Below are positions 8,058 through 15,344 of a stretch of DNA of 29,530 nucleotides, one piece after another. The notes beneath the pieces are model-generated. The model saw nothing but the letters and a program-made list of their open reading frames with translations. It had not been told where the DNA came from and did no database searches. The position numbers were made by a program, and so were the translations under genes. The first letter of the stretch is position 1; each line of letters starts with the position of its first letter. The DNA is from JBDRGD01 sp043818095 (lineage in GTDB: Bacteria; Chloroflexota; Dehalococcoidia; Dehalococcoidales; RBG-16-60-22). The stretch spans positions 1-29,530 of the forward strand of contig JBDRGD010000110.1 of NCBI GenBank assembly GCA_043818095.1, given 5' to 3'.

Positions 8058-8300
8058 ATGGCGACACGGCAGGTAATGTTCACTTTTCCTCCGGAACTGA
8101 TTAAGGAACCGATTATCTACGTCCTGGGACAGGAATACCACGTCATCCCCAATGTCCGCCGCGCCGATATCTCGGAGAACAAGGGATGGGTGGTCCTGGA
8201 ACTGGAAGGCAGCGAGGAGGACATCGAGAAAGGAATCAACTGGCTGACCGGCAAGGGCATCCGTGTGGACCCGGTCAGCGGTGACATCATGGAGGGCTAG
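8058..8300 (+). CDS. NIL-domain protein
   Basis: This 80-residue protein consists almost entirely of a NIL domain, the ferredoxin-like alpha/beta fold first seen at the C-terminus of the methionine ABC transporter ATPase MetN. It starts RQVMFTFPPELIKEPIIY and ends with ISENKGWVVLELEG and a helix-strand pair, as usual. In MetN the domain binds methionine and regulates uptake. Free-standing copies occur near sulfur amino acid genes in anaerobes and methanogens. It lies 22 bases after thrC and is followed immediately by the cysteine desulfurase gene. I infer a sensing or sulfur-carrier-assisting role; no catalytic residue or cysteine is present. Confidence 0.85.
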   Translation: MATRQVMFTFPPELIKEPIIYVLGQEYHVIPNVRRADISENKGWVVLELEGSEEDIEKGINWLTGKGIRVDPVSGDIMEG

Positions 8301-8301
8301 C

Positions 8302-9462
8302 GTGGAACGGATTTACCTCGATTACGCCGCCACGACACCGGTGCACCCCGAGGTCGCCCGGGCGATGCTGCACGTCTTCACCGAGACGTTCGGGAACCCC
8401 TCCGCCCTGTACGCCTGCGGACTGGAAGCCCGGGAAGCGCTGGAAGAGTCCCGGCGCAACGTGGCGCGCTTTCTCGGCGCCGGCGAGGAGGAGATTATCT
8501 TCACCGGCAGCGGGAGCGAGTCGGACAACTTCGCCCTGGAGGGGGTCGCCTTCGCCAACGAGGACCGGGGCGACCACATCATCACCAGCGTTATCGAGCA
8601 CCACGCCGTCATCGAGACCGCGAAGTTCCTGGAAAAGAGGGGCTTCCGGGTAACCTCCCTGCCGGTGGACGACCAGGGACTGGTCTCCCCGGATGACGTC
8701 CGCAGGGCGATAACCCCGAAGACGATTCTTATCTCCATCATGCACGCCAATAACGAAATCGGCACCATTCAGCCCATCGCGGAAATCGCCCGCATCGCCC
8801 GGGACGCCGGCGTTTATTTCCACACGGACGCGGTGCAGACCTTCGGCCACCTCCCCATCAACGTGGAGGAGATGGGCATCGACCTGCTTTCCCTCTCCGC
8901 CCACAAGCTCTACGGCCCCAAGGGGGTGGGCGCCCTCTACGCCCGCCGGGGCGTCCGGCTGACGCCCTTCCTCCACGGCGGCGGTCAGGAACGGGGACGG
9001 CGCGCCAGCACGGAGAACGTGCCCGGCATCGTCGGGCTGAGCAAAGCCGTGGACATCGCCCGGGAGGAGATGGCGGAGGAAGACACCCGGCTGACCGCCC
9101 TCCGGGACCGGCTTATCGAGGGGCTGCTGAACATCGAGCACACCCGCCTGAACGGCCATCCCCGGCAGAGACTGCCCAACAACGCCAACGTCACCGTGGA
9201 GTTCGCCGATGGTGAAGCCATGTGCCTCAACCTGGACCTGGAAGGTCTCTGCGCCGCCACCGGCTCCGCCTGCAGCTCCGAGGATGCGGAACCGTCCCAC
9301 GTCCTGCAGGCCATCGGGCTACGCCCGGAGCAGGCGCGCGCCTCCCTGAGATTCACCCTGGGCAAGTGGACGAAGGATTCGGACATCGACCGCGTCCTGG
9401 AGGTGCTGCCGCGAGTCGTCAGCCGCCTCAGGTCAATGTCCATGCTGGGACAGCGTAAATAG
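8302..9462 (+). CDS. cysteine desulfurase (NifS/IscS class)
   Basis: This 386-residue PLP enzyme takes sulfur from cysteine as a persulfide. It begins YLDYAATTP, has the HH pair near residue 100, PLP lysine Lys202 in SAHKLYGPKG, and the persulfide-forming Cys324 in ATGSACSS, typical of class I (NifS/IscS). I chose GTG 8302 because GGAGGG lies 5 bases upstream and the protein then begins at the conserved N-terminus; a longer reading from 8263 would overlap the NIL gene. No iscU-like scaffold is adjacent. The next gene is fdhD, whose E. coli homologue receives sulfur from IscS, so one likely target is formate dehydrogenase maturation. Confidence 0.93.
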   Translation: MERIYLDYAATTPVHPEVARAMLHVFTETFGNPSALYACGLEAREALEESRRNVARFLGAGEEEIIFTGSGSESDNFALEGVAFANEDRGDHIITSVIEHHAVIETAKFLEKRGFRVTSLPVDDQGLVSPDDVRRAITPKTILISIMHANNEIGTIQPIAEIARIARDAGVYFHTDAVQTFGHLPINVEEMGIDLLSLSAHKLYGPKGVGALYARRGVRLTPFLHGGGQERGRRASTENVPGIVGLSKAVDIAREEMAEEDTRLTALRDRLIEGLLNIEHTRLNGHPRQRLPNNANVTVEFADGEAMCLNLDLEGLCAATGSACSSEDAEPSHVLQAIGLRPEQARASLRFTLGKWTKDSDIDRVLEVLPRVVSRLRSMSMLGQRK

Positions 9463-9477
9463 CACCGGGGGTAACTG

Positions 9478-10278
9478 ATGCCGGACGAAAAGACCGTCAC
9501 CCTGCACGTCGAGCAGTTCCTTGAAGACGGTAAAAAAGACATCGAGGACATCGTCGCCCGGGAAACGCCCCTGACCATCATCCTCAACAATCAGGAACTC
9601 GTCACCATGCTCTGCTCCCCGGAGGACCTGAAAGCCCTCGCCGTGGGCTTCCTCTACTCGGAGGGCCTGCTCGCCGACCGCGAGGAGATAAAAAAAGTCC
9701 TCGTTGACGCGCGGCGGGGCGTGGCGCGGGTGGAGACCCGGCACCCGGATACGGACCTGGCGGAGGAGCCCTTCAAGCGCATCATCACCTCCGGCTGCGG
9801 GCGGGGGGCTTCTTTCTACAGCGCCGCGGACCTGAAGAAGCAGACACGGGTCACCTCGCCGACCACCATCACCACCGCCCAGGTCTTTCACCTGATGCGG
9901 GAGTTCCTGCAGCGCTCACAGGTGCACCATGAGACCGGGGGCGTCCACAGCGCCGCCCTCAGCGATACGGACGGCATCCTGATTTTCAAGGACGACATCG
10001 GGCGGCACAACGCTATCGATAAGGTCCTCGGGGAGAGCCTCCTGGACGGCATCCCCACGGCAGACCGCATCATCATCACCACCGGCCGGATGACTTCCGA
10101 GATTGTCCTCAAAGCCGCCAAGCGGGACATGCCCATCATCATTTCCAAGTCCGCCCCCACCAGCGCCGGCGTCAACCTAGCGGAGGAGCTGGGTATCACC
10201 CTCATCGGCTTCGTCCGCGGCAAAAGGATGAACGTCTATGCCCATTCCGGGAGGATTAAACCCCCCGTTGGCGCCTAG
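9478..10278 (+). CDS. fdhD: formate dehydrogenase accessory sulfurtransferase FdhD
   Basis: This 266-residue protein is FdhD, which passes sulfur from a cysteine desulfurase to the molybdenum or tungsten bis-MGD cofactor of formate dehydrogenase. Family blocks include NNQELVTMLCSPED, GFLYSEG, TGGVHSAAL, DIGRHNAIDK and ITTGRMTSEI. The catalytic loop reads TSGCGRG with Cys107 only. Position 110, where E. coli FdhD has the second cysteine of its CxxC, is glycine. Other FdhD proteins with one cysteine in this loop are known, so it is probably active. It is the last gene of the sulfur operon, 15 bases after the desulfurase gene. A weak hairpin follows (10279-10300) without a T-run. Confidence 0.93.
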   Translation: MPDEKTVTLHVEQFLEDGKKDIEDIVARETPLTIILNNQELVTMLCSPEDLKALAVGFLYSEGLLADREEIKKVLVDARRGVARVETRHPDTDLAEEPFKRIITSGCGRGASFYSAADLKKQTRVTSPTTITTAQVFHLMREFLQRSQVHHETGGVHSAALSDTDGILIFKDDIGRHNAIDKVLGESLLDGIPTADRIIITTGRMTSEIVLKAAKRDMPIIISKSAPTSAGVNLAEELGITLIGFVRGKRMNVYAHSGRIKPPVGA

Positions 10279-10344
10279 CTGCCGCGCTATTCTCCGGCAG
10301 AAACCGGCCTGTATCCCCCAACGCCGCCGCGCGCCGTTTTCCTC

Positions 10345-10373
10345 TTGTTTTGGCCCGTTTGTTATGTTATGAT
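10345..10373 (+). promoter_or_regulatory. recA promoter
   Basis: TTGTTT (10345-10350), a 17-base spacer and TATGAT (10368-10373) form a good sigma-70-type promoter. The predicted start near 10380 leaves a leader of about 8 bases that contains GAGG. I saw no inverted repeat like the E. coli or B. subtilis LexA box. Confidence 0.72.
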
Positions 10374-10387
10374 GCTGTTGAGGCGAA

Positions 10388-11407
10388 ATGACTACCGAAC
10401 GGGAAAAAGCACTCGAACTGGCGATAGGTCAAATTGAAAAGCGGTTTGGCAAGGGCTCCATCATGAAACTGGGGGAGTCCGCCATAGGCCCGGTGGAAGC
10501 TATTCCCAGCGGCTCGCTCGCTTTAGACCTCGCCCTTGGAGTCGGTGGCGTTCCCCGGGGGAGGATTACGGAAATTTTCGGTCCGGAATCGTCGGGGAAG
10601 ACCACGCTCGCCCAGCACATCATAGCCGAAGCACAAAAACAAGGAGGAATGGCTGCCTATATTGATGCGGAGCACGCCCTGGACCCGAACTATGCCTCCC
10701 ACTGCGGGGTCAGTGTAGAAGACCTGCTCATCTCCCAGCCGGATACGGGAGAGCAAGCGCTGGAAATCACTGAGGCGCTGGTCAGGAGCGGCGCCATCGA
10801 TGTTATCGTTATCGACAGCGTAGCGGCGCTCGTCCCGAGAGTGGAAATCGAAGGCGATATGGGAGAACCACAGGTAGGCTTGCAGGCAAGGCTGATGTCA
10901 CAGGCGCTGCGCAAGCTTGCCTCGGCCATCGGCAGGTCCGGGACGGCGGTAATCTTCATCAACCAGTTGCGGGAAAAGGTGGGCATTATTTTCGGTAATC
11001 CCGAGGTCACTCCGGGCGGCAGGGCGCTGAAATTTTACAGTTCTGTCCGGATTGATCTGCGGAGAATCGAGACCATCAAGCAGGGCAACGAAGCCATCGG
11101 CAACCGTGTCCGCGCCAAGGTGGTGAAAAACAAGGTTGCCCCGCCCTTCCGCACTGCCGAGTTTGATGTCATGTTTGATCACGGCATCAGCCGGGAAGGC
11201 AGCCTGATTGACGTCGGTTTAGAGCTGGGACTGGTGACTAAAGCGGGTGCTTTCTTTTCCTACGGTGATACTCGCCTTGGTCAGGGGAGGGAGAACGCCA
11301 AGTATTTCCTGGTGCATAATCCCGAACTGGCTAAAGAAATCGAACAGCGAATGCGGGCCTCAGCCAGTTCCAGTCACGTGACGGCGTCCGAAGAATCCGA
11401 AGAATAA
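10388..11407 (+). CDS. recA: recombinase RecA
   Basis: This 339-residue protein is RecA, which coats single-stranded DNA and drives strand exchange in repair and recombination. The Walker A loop GPESSGKTT is at residues 65-73, Walker B is VIVIDSVAAL, and the DNA-binding L2 loop with GNPEVTPGGRALKF follows. The C-terminus is acidic (ASEESEE). Length and all visible motifs are normal, and no intein is present. It has its own promoter and is followed by a terminator-like hairpin, then recX. Confidence 0.98.
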   Translation: MTTEREKALELAIGQIEKRFGKGSIMKLGESAIGPVEAIPSGSLALDLALGVGGVPRGRITEIFGPESSGKTTLAQHIIAEAQKQGGMAAYIDAEHALDPNYASHCGVSVEDLLISQPDTGEQALEITEALVRSGAIDVIVIDSVAALVPRVEIEGDMGEPQVGLQARLMSQALRKLASAIGRSGTAVIFINQLREKVGIIFGNPEVTPGGRALKFYSSVRIDLRRIETIKQGNEAIGNRVRAKVVKNKVAPPFRTAEFDVMFDHGISREGSLIDVGLELGLVTKAGAFFSYGDTRLGQGRENAKYFLVHNPELAKEIEQRMRASASSSHVTASEESEE

Positions 11408-11450
11408 AGGACTCAGTCACCGGTATAACAACTGAATAGGTAGTAATGCG

Positions 11451-11484
11451 AAGGTTGAGGCCTACTGCTTCAACCTTTTTGTTT
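11451..11484 (+). terminator. Rho-independent terminator after recA
   Basis: AAGGTTGA (11451-11458) pairs with TCAACCTT (11470-11477) around an 11-base loop, followed by TTTGTTT. It lies between recA and recX, so read-through would give lower RecX than RecA, a common arrangement for this pair. Confidence 0.75.
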
Positions 11485-11492
11485 GGGAAAAA

Positions 11493-12134
11493 ATGAACAA
11501 GATTACCGCCCTGACCAGGGGTAAGAAAAGGGAAAACCGGGTGAACGTCTTCCTGGACGGCAAGTTCCGCTTCAGTCTCCCGGAGGAGACTGCCGTCACG
11601 GCGGGACTGCGTATTGACCAGGAGCTTTCCCCGGAACAGCTCTCCCGGCTGGCCCGCGCCGCGGACTACCATCGCTGCCTCGCGGCGGCGCAGCGCTATC
11701 TCAGCTACCGCCCCCGCAGCGAGTCCGAGCTGACCAGCCGCCTCCAGCACCGCGGCTTCGGCGAGGAGACGATTCAGCAGGTGACGCAACGTCTGAAGAC
11801 GCTCGGGCTTGTCGATGATGCCGCTTTCGCCCGCTTCTGGACAGAAAACCGGGAGGCCTTCAGCCCCCGCAGCCGCTGGCTCCTCAAGGCGGAACTGCAG
11901 CGCAAGGGGCTGGCGGCGGGCATCATCACCACCGAGACGACCGACATCGACGAAGGCGAGAGCGCTTACCGCGCCGCCCTCGGCAAAGCCCGCAGGTTAT
12001 CCGGTCAGGACTACGCGGACTTTCGCCTGCGGCTGGCGTCCTTTCTGAGGAGGCGGGGCTTCGGCTATGAGGTCATCCAGACCGTGGTACCCCGGGTCTG
12101 GCAGGAATACCAGGAAAATAACATTAATGCGTGA
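11493..12134 (+). CDS. recX: regulatory protein RecX
   Basis: This 213-residue protein is RecX, which binds RecA filaments and limits their activity. It shows the helical three-helix repeats of the family, including the LSYRPRSESELTSRLQHRGF block and GLVDDAAFARFW. It is somewhat longer than E. coli RecX, with an N-terminal beta part, as in Gram-positive RecX. The position directly after recA supports the call. The ribosome binding site is weak, which agrees with low expression behind the terminator. Confidence 0.92.
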   Translation: MNKITALTRGKKRENRVNVFLDGKFRFSLPEETAVTAGLRIDQELSPEQLSRLARAADYHRCLAAAQRYLSYRPRSESELTSRLQHRGFGEETIQQVTQRLKTLGLVDDAAFARFWTENREAFSPRSRWLLKAELQRKGLAAGIITTETTDIDEGESAYRAALGKARRLSGQDYADFRLRLASFLRRRGFGYEVIQTVVPRVWQEYQENNINA

Positions 12135-12162
12135 TATTTTATCGTAGAGAAAGGAGGCACAC

Positions 12163-13701
12163 GTGAGTATTGATGTTGTCCTTGCCATCTTCTTCTCCTT
12201 CATCATCGGCGTTACCTTCGGCGGCATGGCGGTACTGCTTACCCGCCGCATGGTCTTCAATCGGCAGCTGAAGATAGCAGAAAGAAAGGCAGCACGGACC
12301 ATTTCCGATGCCCGGACGGAAGCCAAAAAGATCGTCGACGGCGCACAGGTGGAAGCCAAGGGGATTAAAAACAACGTCGAGACCGAGTACCGGGAGCGCC
12401 GCAGCGAGCTGCAGCGCCAGGAAAACCGCCTGACCCAGAAAATCGAGACCCTGGACCGCAAGCTGGACGCCGTGGAACAGAAGGAACGCGCCCTGGCGAG
12501 CCGGGACAAGGAAACCGAGTCCATTCGCCACCAGCTGGGAGATCTCAAAGAGCGGCAGCTCCAGCAGCTGGAGCTCATCTCCGGCATGTCCAGCAGCGAG
12601 GCCAGGCAGAACCTGCTGGACGCGACGGAAAAAGAACTGCAGCAGGAAATGTCGCGCCGCCTGAAGGACTGGGAGGAGACCCTCAAGGCGGAGTCGGACA
12701 TCCGTTCCCAGGAAATCCTCACCCAGGCGATACAGCGCAGCGCCTCGGACACGGTGGTGGAGACCACGGTTTCCGTGGTGCCGCTGCCCAGCGACGAGAT
12801 GAAAGGCAGGCTCATCGGCAGGGAGGGCCGCAACATCCGGGCCCTGGAACAGGCCACCGGCGTCGACCTGATAATCGATGATACACCGGAGGCCGTCACC
12901 CTCTCCAGCTTCGACCCCGTCCGGCGCGAGATTGCCCGGGTATCCCTGACCAAGCTCATCCTGGACGGGCGCATCCACCCGGCGCGCATCGAGGAAGTGG
13001 TGGCGAAAGCCAAGGAAGAGGTGGATGCGGATATCATCAAGACCGGGGAACAAGCCGCTTACCAGGAAGGCATCCACGGACTGCACCCGGAGCTTATCCG
13101 GCTGCTGGGACGCCTTAAATACCGCACCAGCTACGGGCAGAACACCCTGGCGCACAGCATCGAGGTCTCCTACATGGCCGGGATGATTGCCTCGGAGGTC
13201 GGCGCTAACGTCACCCTCGCCAAGAGAGCGGGCATTCTCCATGACATCGGCAAGGCGGTGGACCATGAGGTAGAAGGCCCCCATGCGAATATCGGCGCGG
13301 ACATCGTCAAGCAATGGGACAAGGCGCCGGAGGTGGTCAAGGGCATCGCGGAGCACCACCTGGAGACCAGCGACATCAGCGTCTGGGGCTTCATCGTAGC
13401 AGCGGCGGACGCCATCAGCAGCGCCCGTCCCGGCGCCCGGCGCGAATCCCTGGAGTCCTACCTGAAACGGCTCAGGGACCTGGAAGACATCGCCCACAGC
13501 TTCAAGGGAGTGGAGAAAGCCTTCGCCATCCAGGCGGGGCGGGAAATCCGCATCCTGGTCAAGCCGGAGGAAATCGATGACCTGGGCTCCATGCGGCTGG
13601 CGCGGGACATCGCCAAGCGGGCGGAGGAGACCCTGCAATACCCCGGACAGATTAAGGTAACGGTTATCCGCGAGACGAGAGCGGTTGACTACGCCAAATA
13701 G
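12163..13701 (+). CDS. rny: ribonuclease Y
   Basis: This 512-residue protein is the membrane-anchored endoribonuclease that starts mRNA decay in many bacteria. Residues 5-27 form one transmembrane helix, residues 30-190 a long charged coiled coil, and residues 210-270 a KH RNA-binding domain with GRLIGREGRN. The HD catalytic domain includes His331 and His360-Asp361 in ILHDIGKAVDHE. Length and order match the family. The start is GTG 12163 behind AAAGGAGG, 28 bases after recX. The ymdB-type gene follows by 16 bases, a pairing conserved in Firmicutes. Confidence 0.96.
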   Translation: MSIDVVLAIFFSFIIGVTFGGMAVLLTRRMVFNRQLKIAERKAARTISDARTEAKKIVDGAQVEAKGIKNNVETEYRERRSELQRQENRLTQKIETLDRKLDAVEQKERALASRDKETESIRHQLGDLKERQLQQLELISGMSSSEARQNLLDATEKELQQEMSRRLKDWEETLKAESDIRSQEILTQAIQRSASDTVVETTVSVVPLPSDEMKGRLIGREGRNIRALEQATGVDLIIDDTPEAVTLSSFDPVRREIARVSLTKLILDGRIHPARIEEVVAKAKEEVDADIIKTGEQAAYQEGIHGLHPELIRLLGRLKYRTSYGQNTLAHSIEVSYMAGMIASEVGANVTLAKRAGILHDIGKAVDHEVEGPHANIGADIVKQWDKAPEVVKGIAEHHLETSDISVWGFIVAAADAISSARPGARRESLESYLKRLRDLEDIAHSFKGVEKAFAIQAGREIRILVKPEEIDDLGSMRLARDIAKRAEETLQYPGQIKVTVIRETRAVDYAK

Positions 13702-13717
13702 ACCACCGGAGAGCGAT

Positions 13718-14497
13718 ATGCTGGTACTGGCCATTGGTGACATCGTCGGCAAGCCCGGGCGGCAGGCCGTAGCTAAGCTGCTGCCCGGACTGCGCCAGGA
13801 ATACGGGCTCGACCTGGTCATCGCCAACGGCGAGAATGCCGCCGGCGGCTTCGGCATTACCCCGGAGACCGCCCGGGAGCTGCTGGACGCGGGGGTAGAC
13901 GTGCTCACCTCCGGCAACCACATCTGGGCACAGAAGGAAATCCTTCCCCTGATGGACGGCAGCCTGCCGCTGCTGCGCCCCCTGAACTATCCCCCCGGCG
14001 TCCCCGGCAAGGGCTACCTCGTCAGCGACGGGGTGATGGTGGTCAGCCTTATCGGCACCACCTTTATCGGCAATTTCGACTGCCCTTTCCGCACGATGGA
14101 CAAGCTGCTGGAAGAGGTCAAACCCAAACCCCGGACGGTCATCATCGATTTTCATGCCGAGGCGACCTCGGAGAAGGTCGCCCTGGGGCGCTACCTTGAC
14201 GGGCGGGTCAGCGCCGTTTTAGGCACGCACACCCACGTAGGCACCGTGGACACCATGATACTCCCCCGAGGCACCGCCTACGTCACCGATATCGGCATGA
14301 CCGGCCCCGCCGACTCCGTCATCGGCGACGACACCGAGGCGGTCATCAAACGCTTTTTAACGCGCATCCCGAATCGCCTCACCGTGGGTAAGGGCAAGCC
14401 CACCATGAATGCGGTGCTGGTGGAAATCAACGAGAGCGGGCGGGCCACCCATATCGAGCGCATCGACCGCAGGACGGGAGGCAATGGGGAAGGCTGA
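13718..14497 (+). CDS. YmdB-type metallophosphoesterase
   Basis: This 259-residue protein belongs to the YmdB family (TIGR00282-like). It starts with MLVLAIGDIVGKPGR and has NGENAAGGFGIT, SGNHIW, DFHAEATSEK and GTHTHVGTVD, which supply the two-metal site. Characterised members hydrolyse 2',3'- or 3',5'-cyclic nucleotides and affect biofilm and motility decisions. I chose ATG 13718 because it has GGAG upstream and gives the conserved N-terminus; a longer reading would overlap rny. Together with RNase Y it suggests a role in handling RNA-decay products. Confidence 0.93.
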   Translation: MLVLAIGDIVGKPGRQAVAKLLPGLRQEYGLDLVIANGENAAGGFGITPETARELLDAGVDVLTSGNHIWAQKEILPLMDGSLPLLRPLNYPPGVPGKGYLVSDGVMVVSLIGTTFIGNFDCPFRTMDKLLEEVKPKPRTVIIDFHAEATSEKVALGRYLDGRVSAVLGTHTHVGTVDTMILPRGTAYVTDIGMTGPADSVIGDDTEAVIKRFLTRIPNRLTVGKGKPTMNAVLVEINESGRATHIERIDRRTGGNGEG

Positions 14498-15344
14498 CCT
14501 GCACGTCCACTCCACCGCCTCCGACGGCAGATACCGTCCCGAAGAAATCGTGGCGAAAGCCGCCGCGCTCGGGATTACCGCCCTCGCCCTCGCCGACCAC
14601 GACTCGGTGGACGGGGTGGCCCCTGCCCTGGAAAGCGCCCGGGCTTTCCCCGACCTCACCTTTATCCCCAACGTGGAAATCAGCACGGAAACGGACGCCG
14701 GGGAAATACATATCCTCGGCTATTACCTCGATTACCGTGATGCGGAGCTCCTTACCCGGCTGGAAGGCTTCCGCAACTCGCGCCTCAACCGCGCCCGGAA
14801 GATGCTGGAAAAGCTGGAAGGACTGGGAATGCCCCTCTCCTGGGAGCGCGTGCAGGAGTTCGCCGGGACGGGCGCCATCGGGCGGCCCCACGTGGCACAG
14901 GCGATGCTCGAAAAGGGCTATATCACCACCTTCCGGGAAGCCTTCGATAAATATATCAGCCACGGCGGTCCCGCCTACGTCCCCCGCGACAAGATGACCC
15001 CGGCGGAAGCGGTGGCGCTGGTGGTCCGGGCGCGCGGGCTGCCCGGGCTGGCGCACCCCTTCACGGTGAACAAACTGGATACCCTGCTTCCCGAACTGAA
15101 AGCCGCCGGGCTTGAGGCGCTGGAGGTCTATTACGACAGCTACACGCCGGAGCAGCGGCAGGCCCTGGGGGAGCTGGCGCGGCGTTTCCGCCTCGTCCCC
15201 ACCGGGGGCAGCGACTACCACGGCCTGGAGGGCATGAACGAGACGATGCTCGGCGAAGCCGGCGTGCCCGAAAAAGCCGTCGAGAAACTCCGGCAGCGGG
15301 CCGAGGAGATGGCGAACAAAAAACTTGAGGTTCAGGAAAAATGA
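14484..15344 (+). CDS. PHP-domain phosphoesterase (TrpH/RNase AM-like)
   Basis: This 286-residue protein has a PHP domain. DLHVHSTASDG gives His7, His9 and Asp14, ADHDS gives His39-Asp40, and later IHILGYY, GRPHVA, GLAHPF and GSDYHG complete the three-metal site. The size and sequence fit the TrpH / nucleoside 3',5'-bisphosphate phosphatase group, members of which also degrade short RNA from the 5' end. I chose ATG 14484, preceded by GGGAGG, so the gene overlaps the end of the ymdB-type gene by 14 bases. Its place after rny and the ymdB-type gene fits RNA turnover. The stop overlaps the next start as ATGA. Confidence 0.9.
   Translation: MGKADLHVHSTASDGRYRPEEIVAKAAALGITALALADHDSVDGVAPALESARAFPDLTFIPNVEISTETDAGEIHILGYYLDYRDAELLTRLEGFRNSRLNRARKMLEKLEGLGMPLSWERVQEFAGTGAIGRPHVAQAMLEKGYITTFREAFDKYISHGGPAYVPRDKMTPAEAVALVVRARGLPGLAHPFTVNKLDTLLPELKAAGLEALEVYYDSYTPEQRQALGELARRFRLVPTGGSDYHGLEGMNETMLGEAGVPEKAVEKLRQRAEEMANKKLEVQEK

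Noticed and set aside
8263..8301. Upstream ATG start for the cysteine desulfurase gene.
   Set aside because: It overlaps the NIL gene and adds 13 non-family residues, while GTG 8302 has a well-placed ribosome binding site.
10279..10300. CTGCCG/CGGCAG hairpin after fdhD as a terminator.
   Set aside because: The stem is only 6 bp with a 10-base loop and no T-run follows; it is mentioned only under fdhD.
10300..10387. A LexA/SOS box upstream of recA.
   Set aside because: I found neither a CTGT-N8-ACAG nor a GAAC-N4-GTTC-type repeat in the region.
12139..13923. 594-codon open frame antisense to RNase Y, and similar long antisense frames at 5145-6695 and 6476-8083.
   Set aside because: They lie opposite well-conserved genes, have no recognisable domain, and arise because GC-rich codons leave few stops on the opposite strand.
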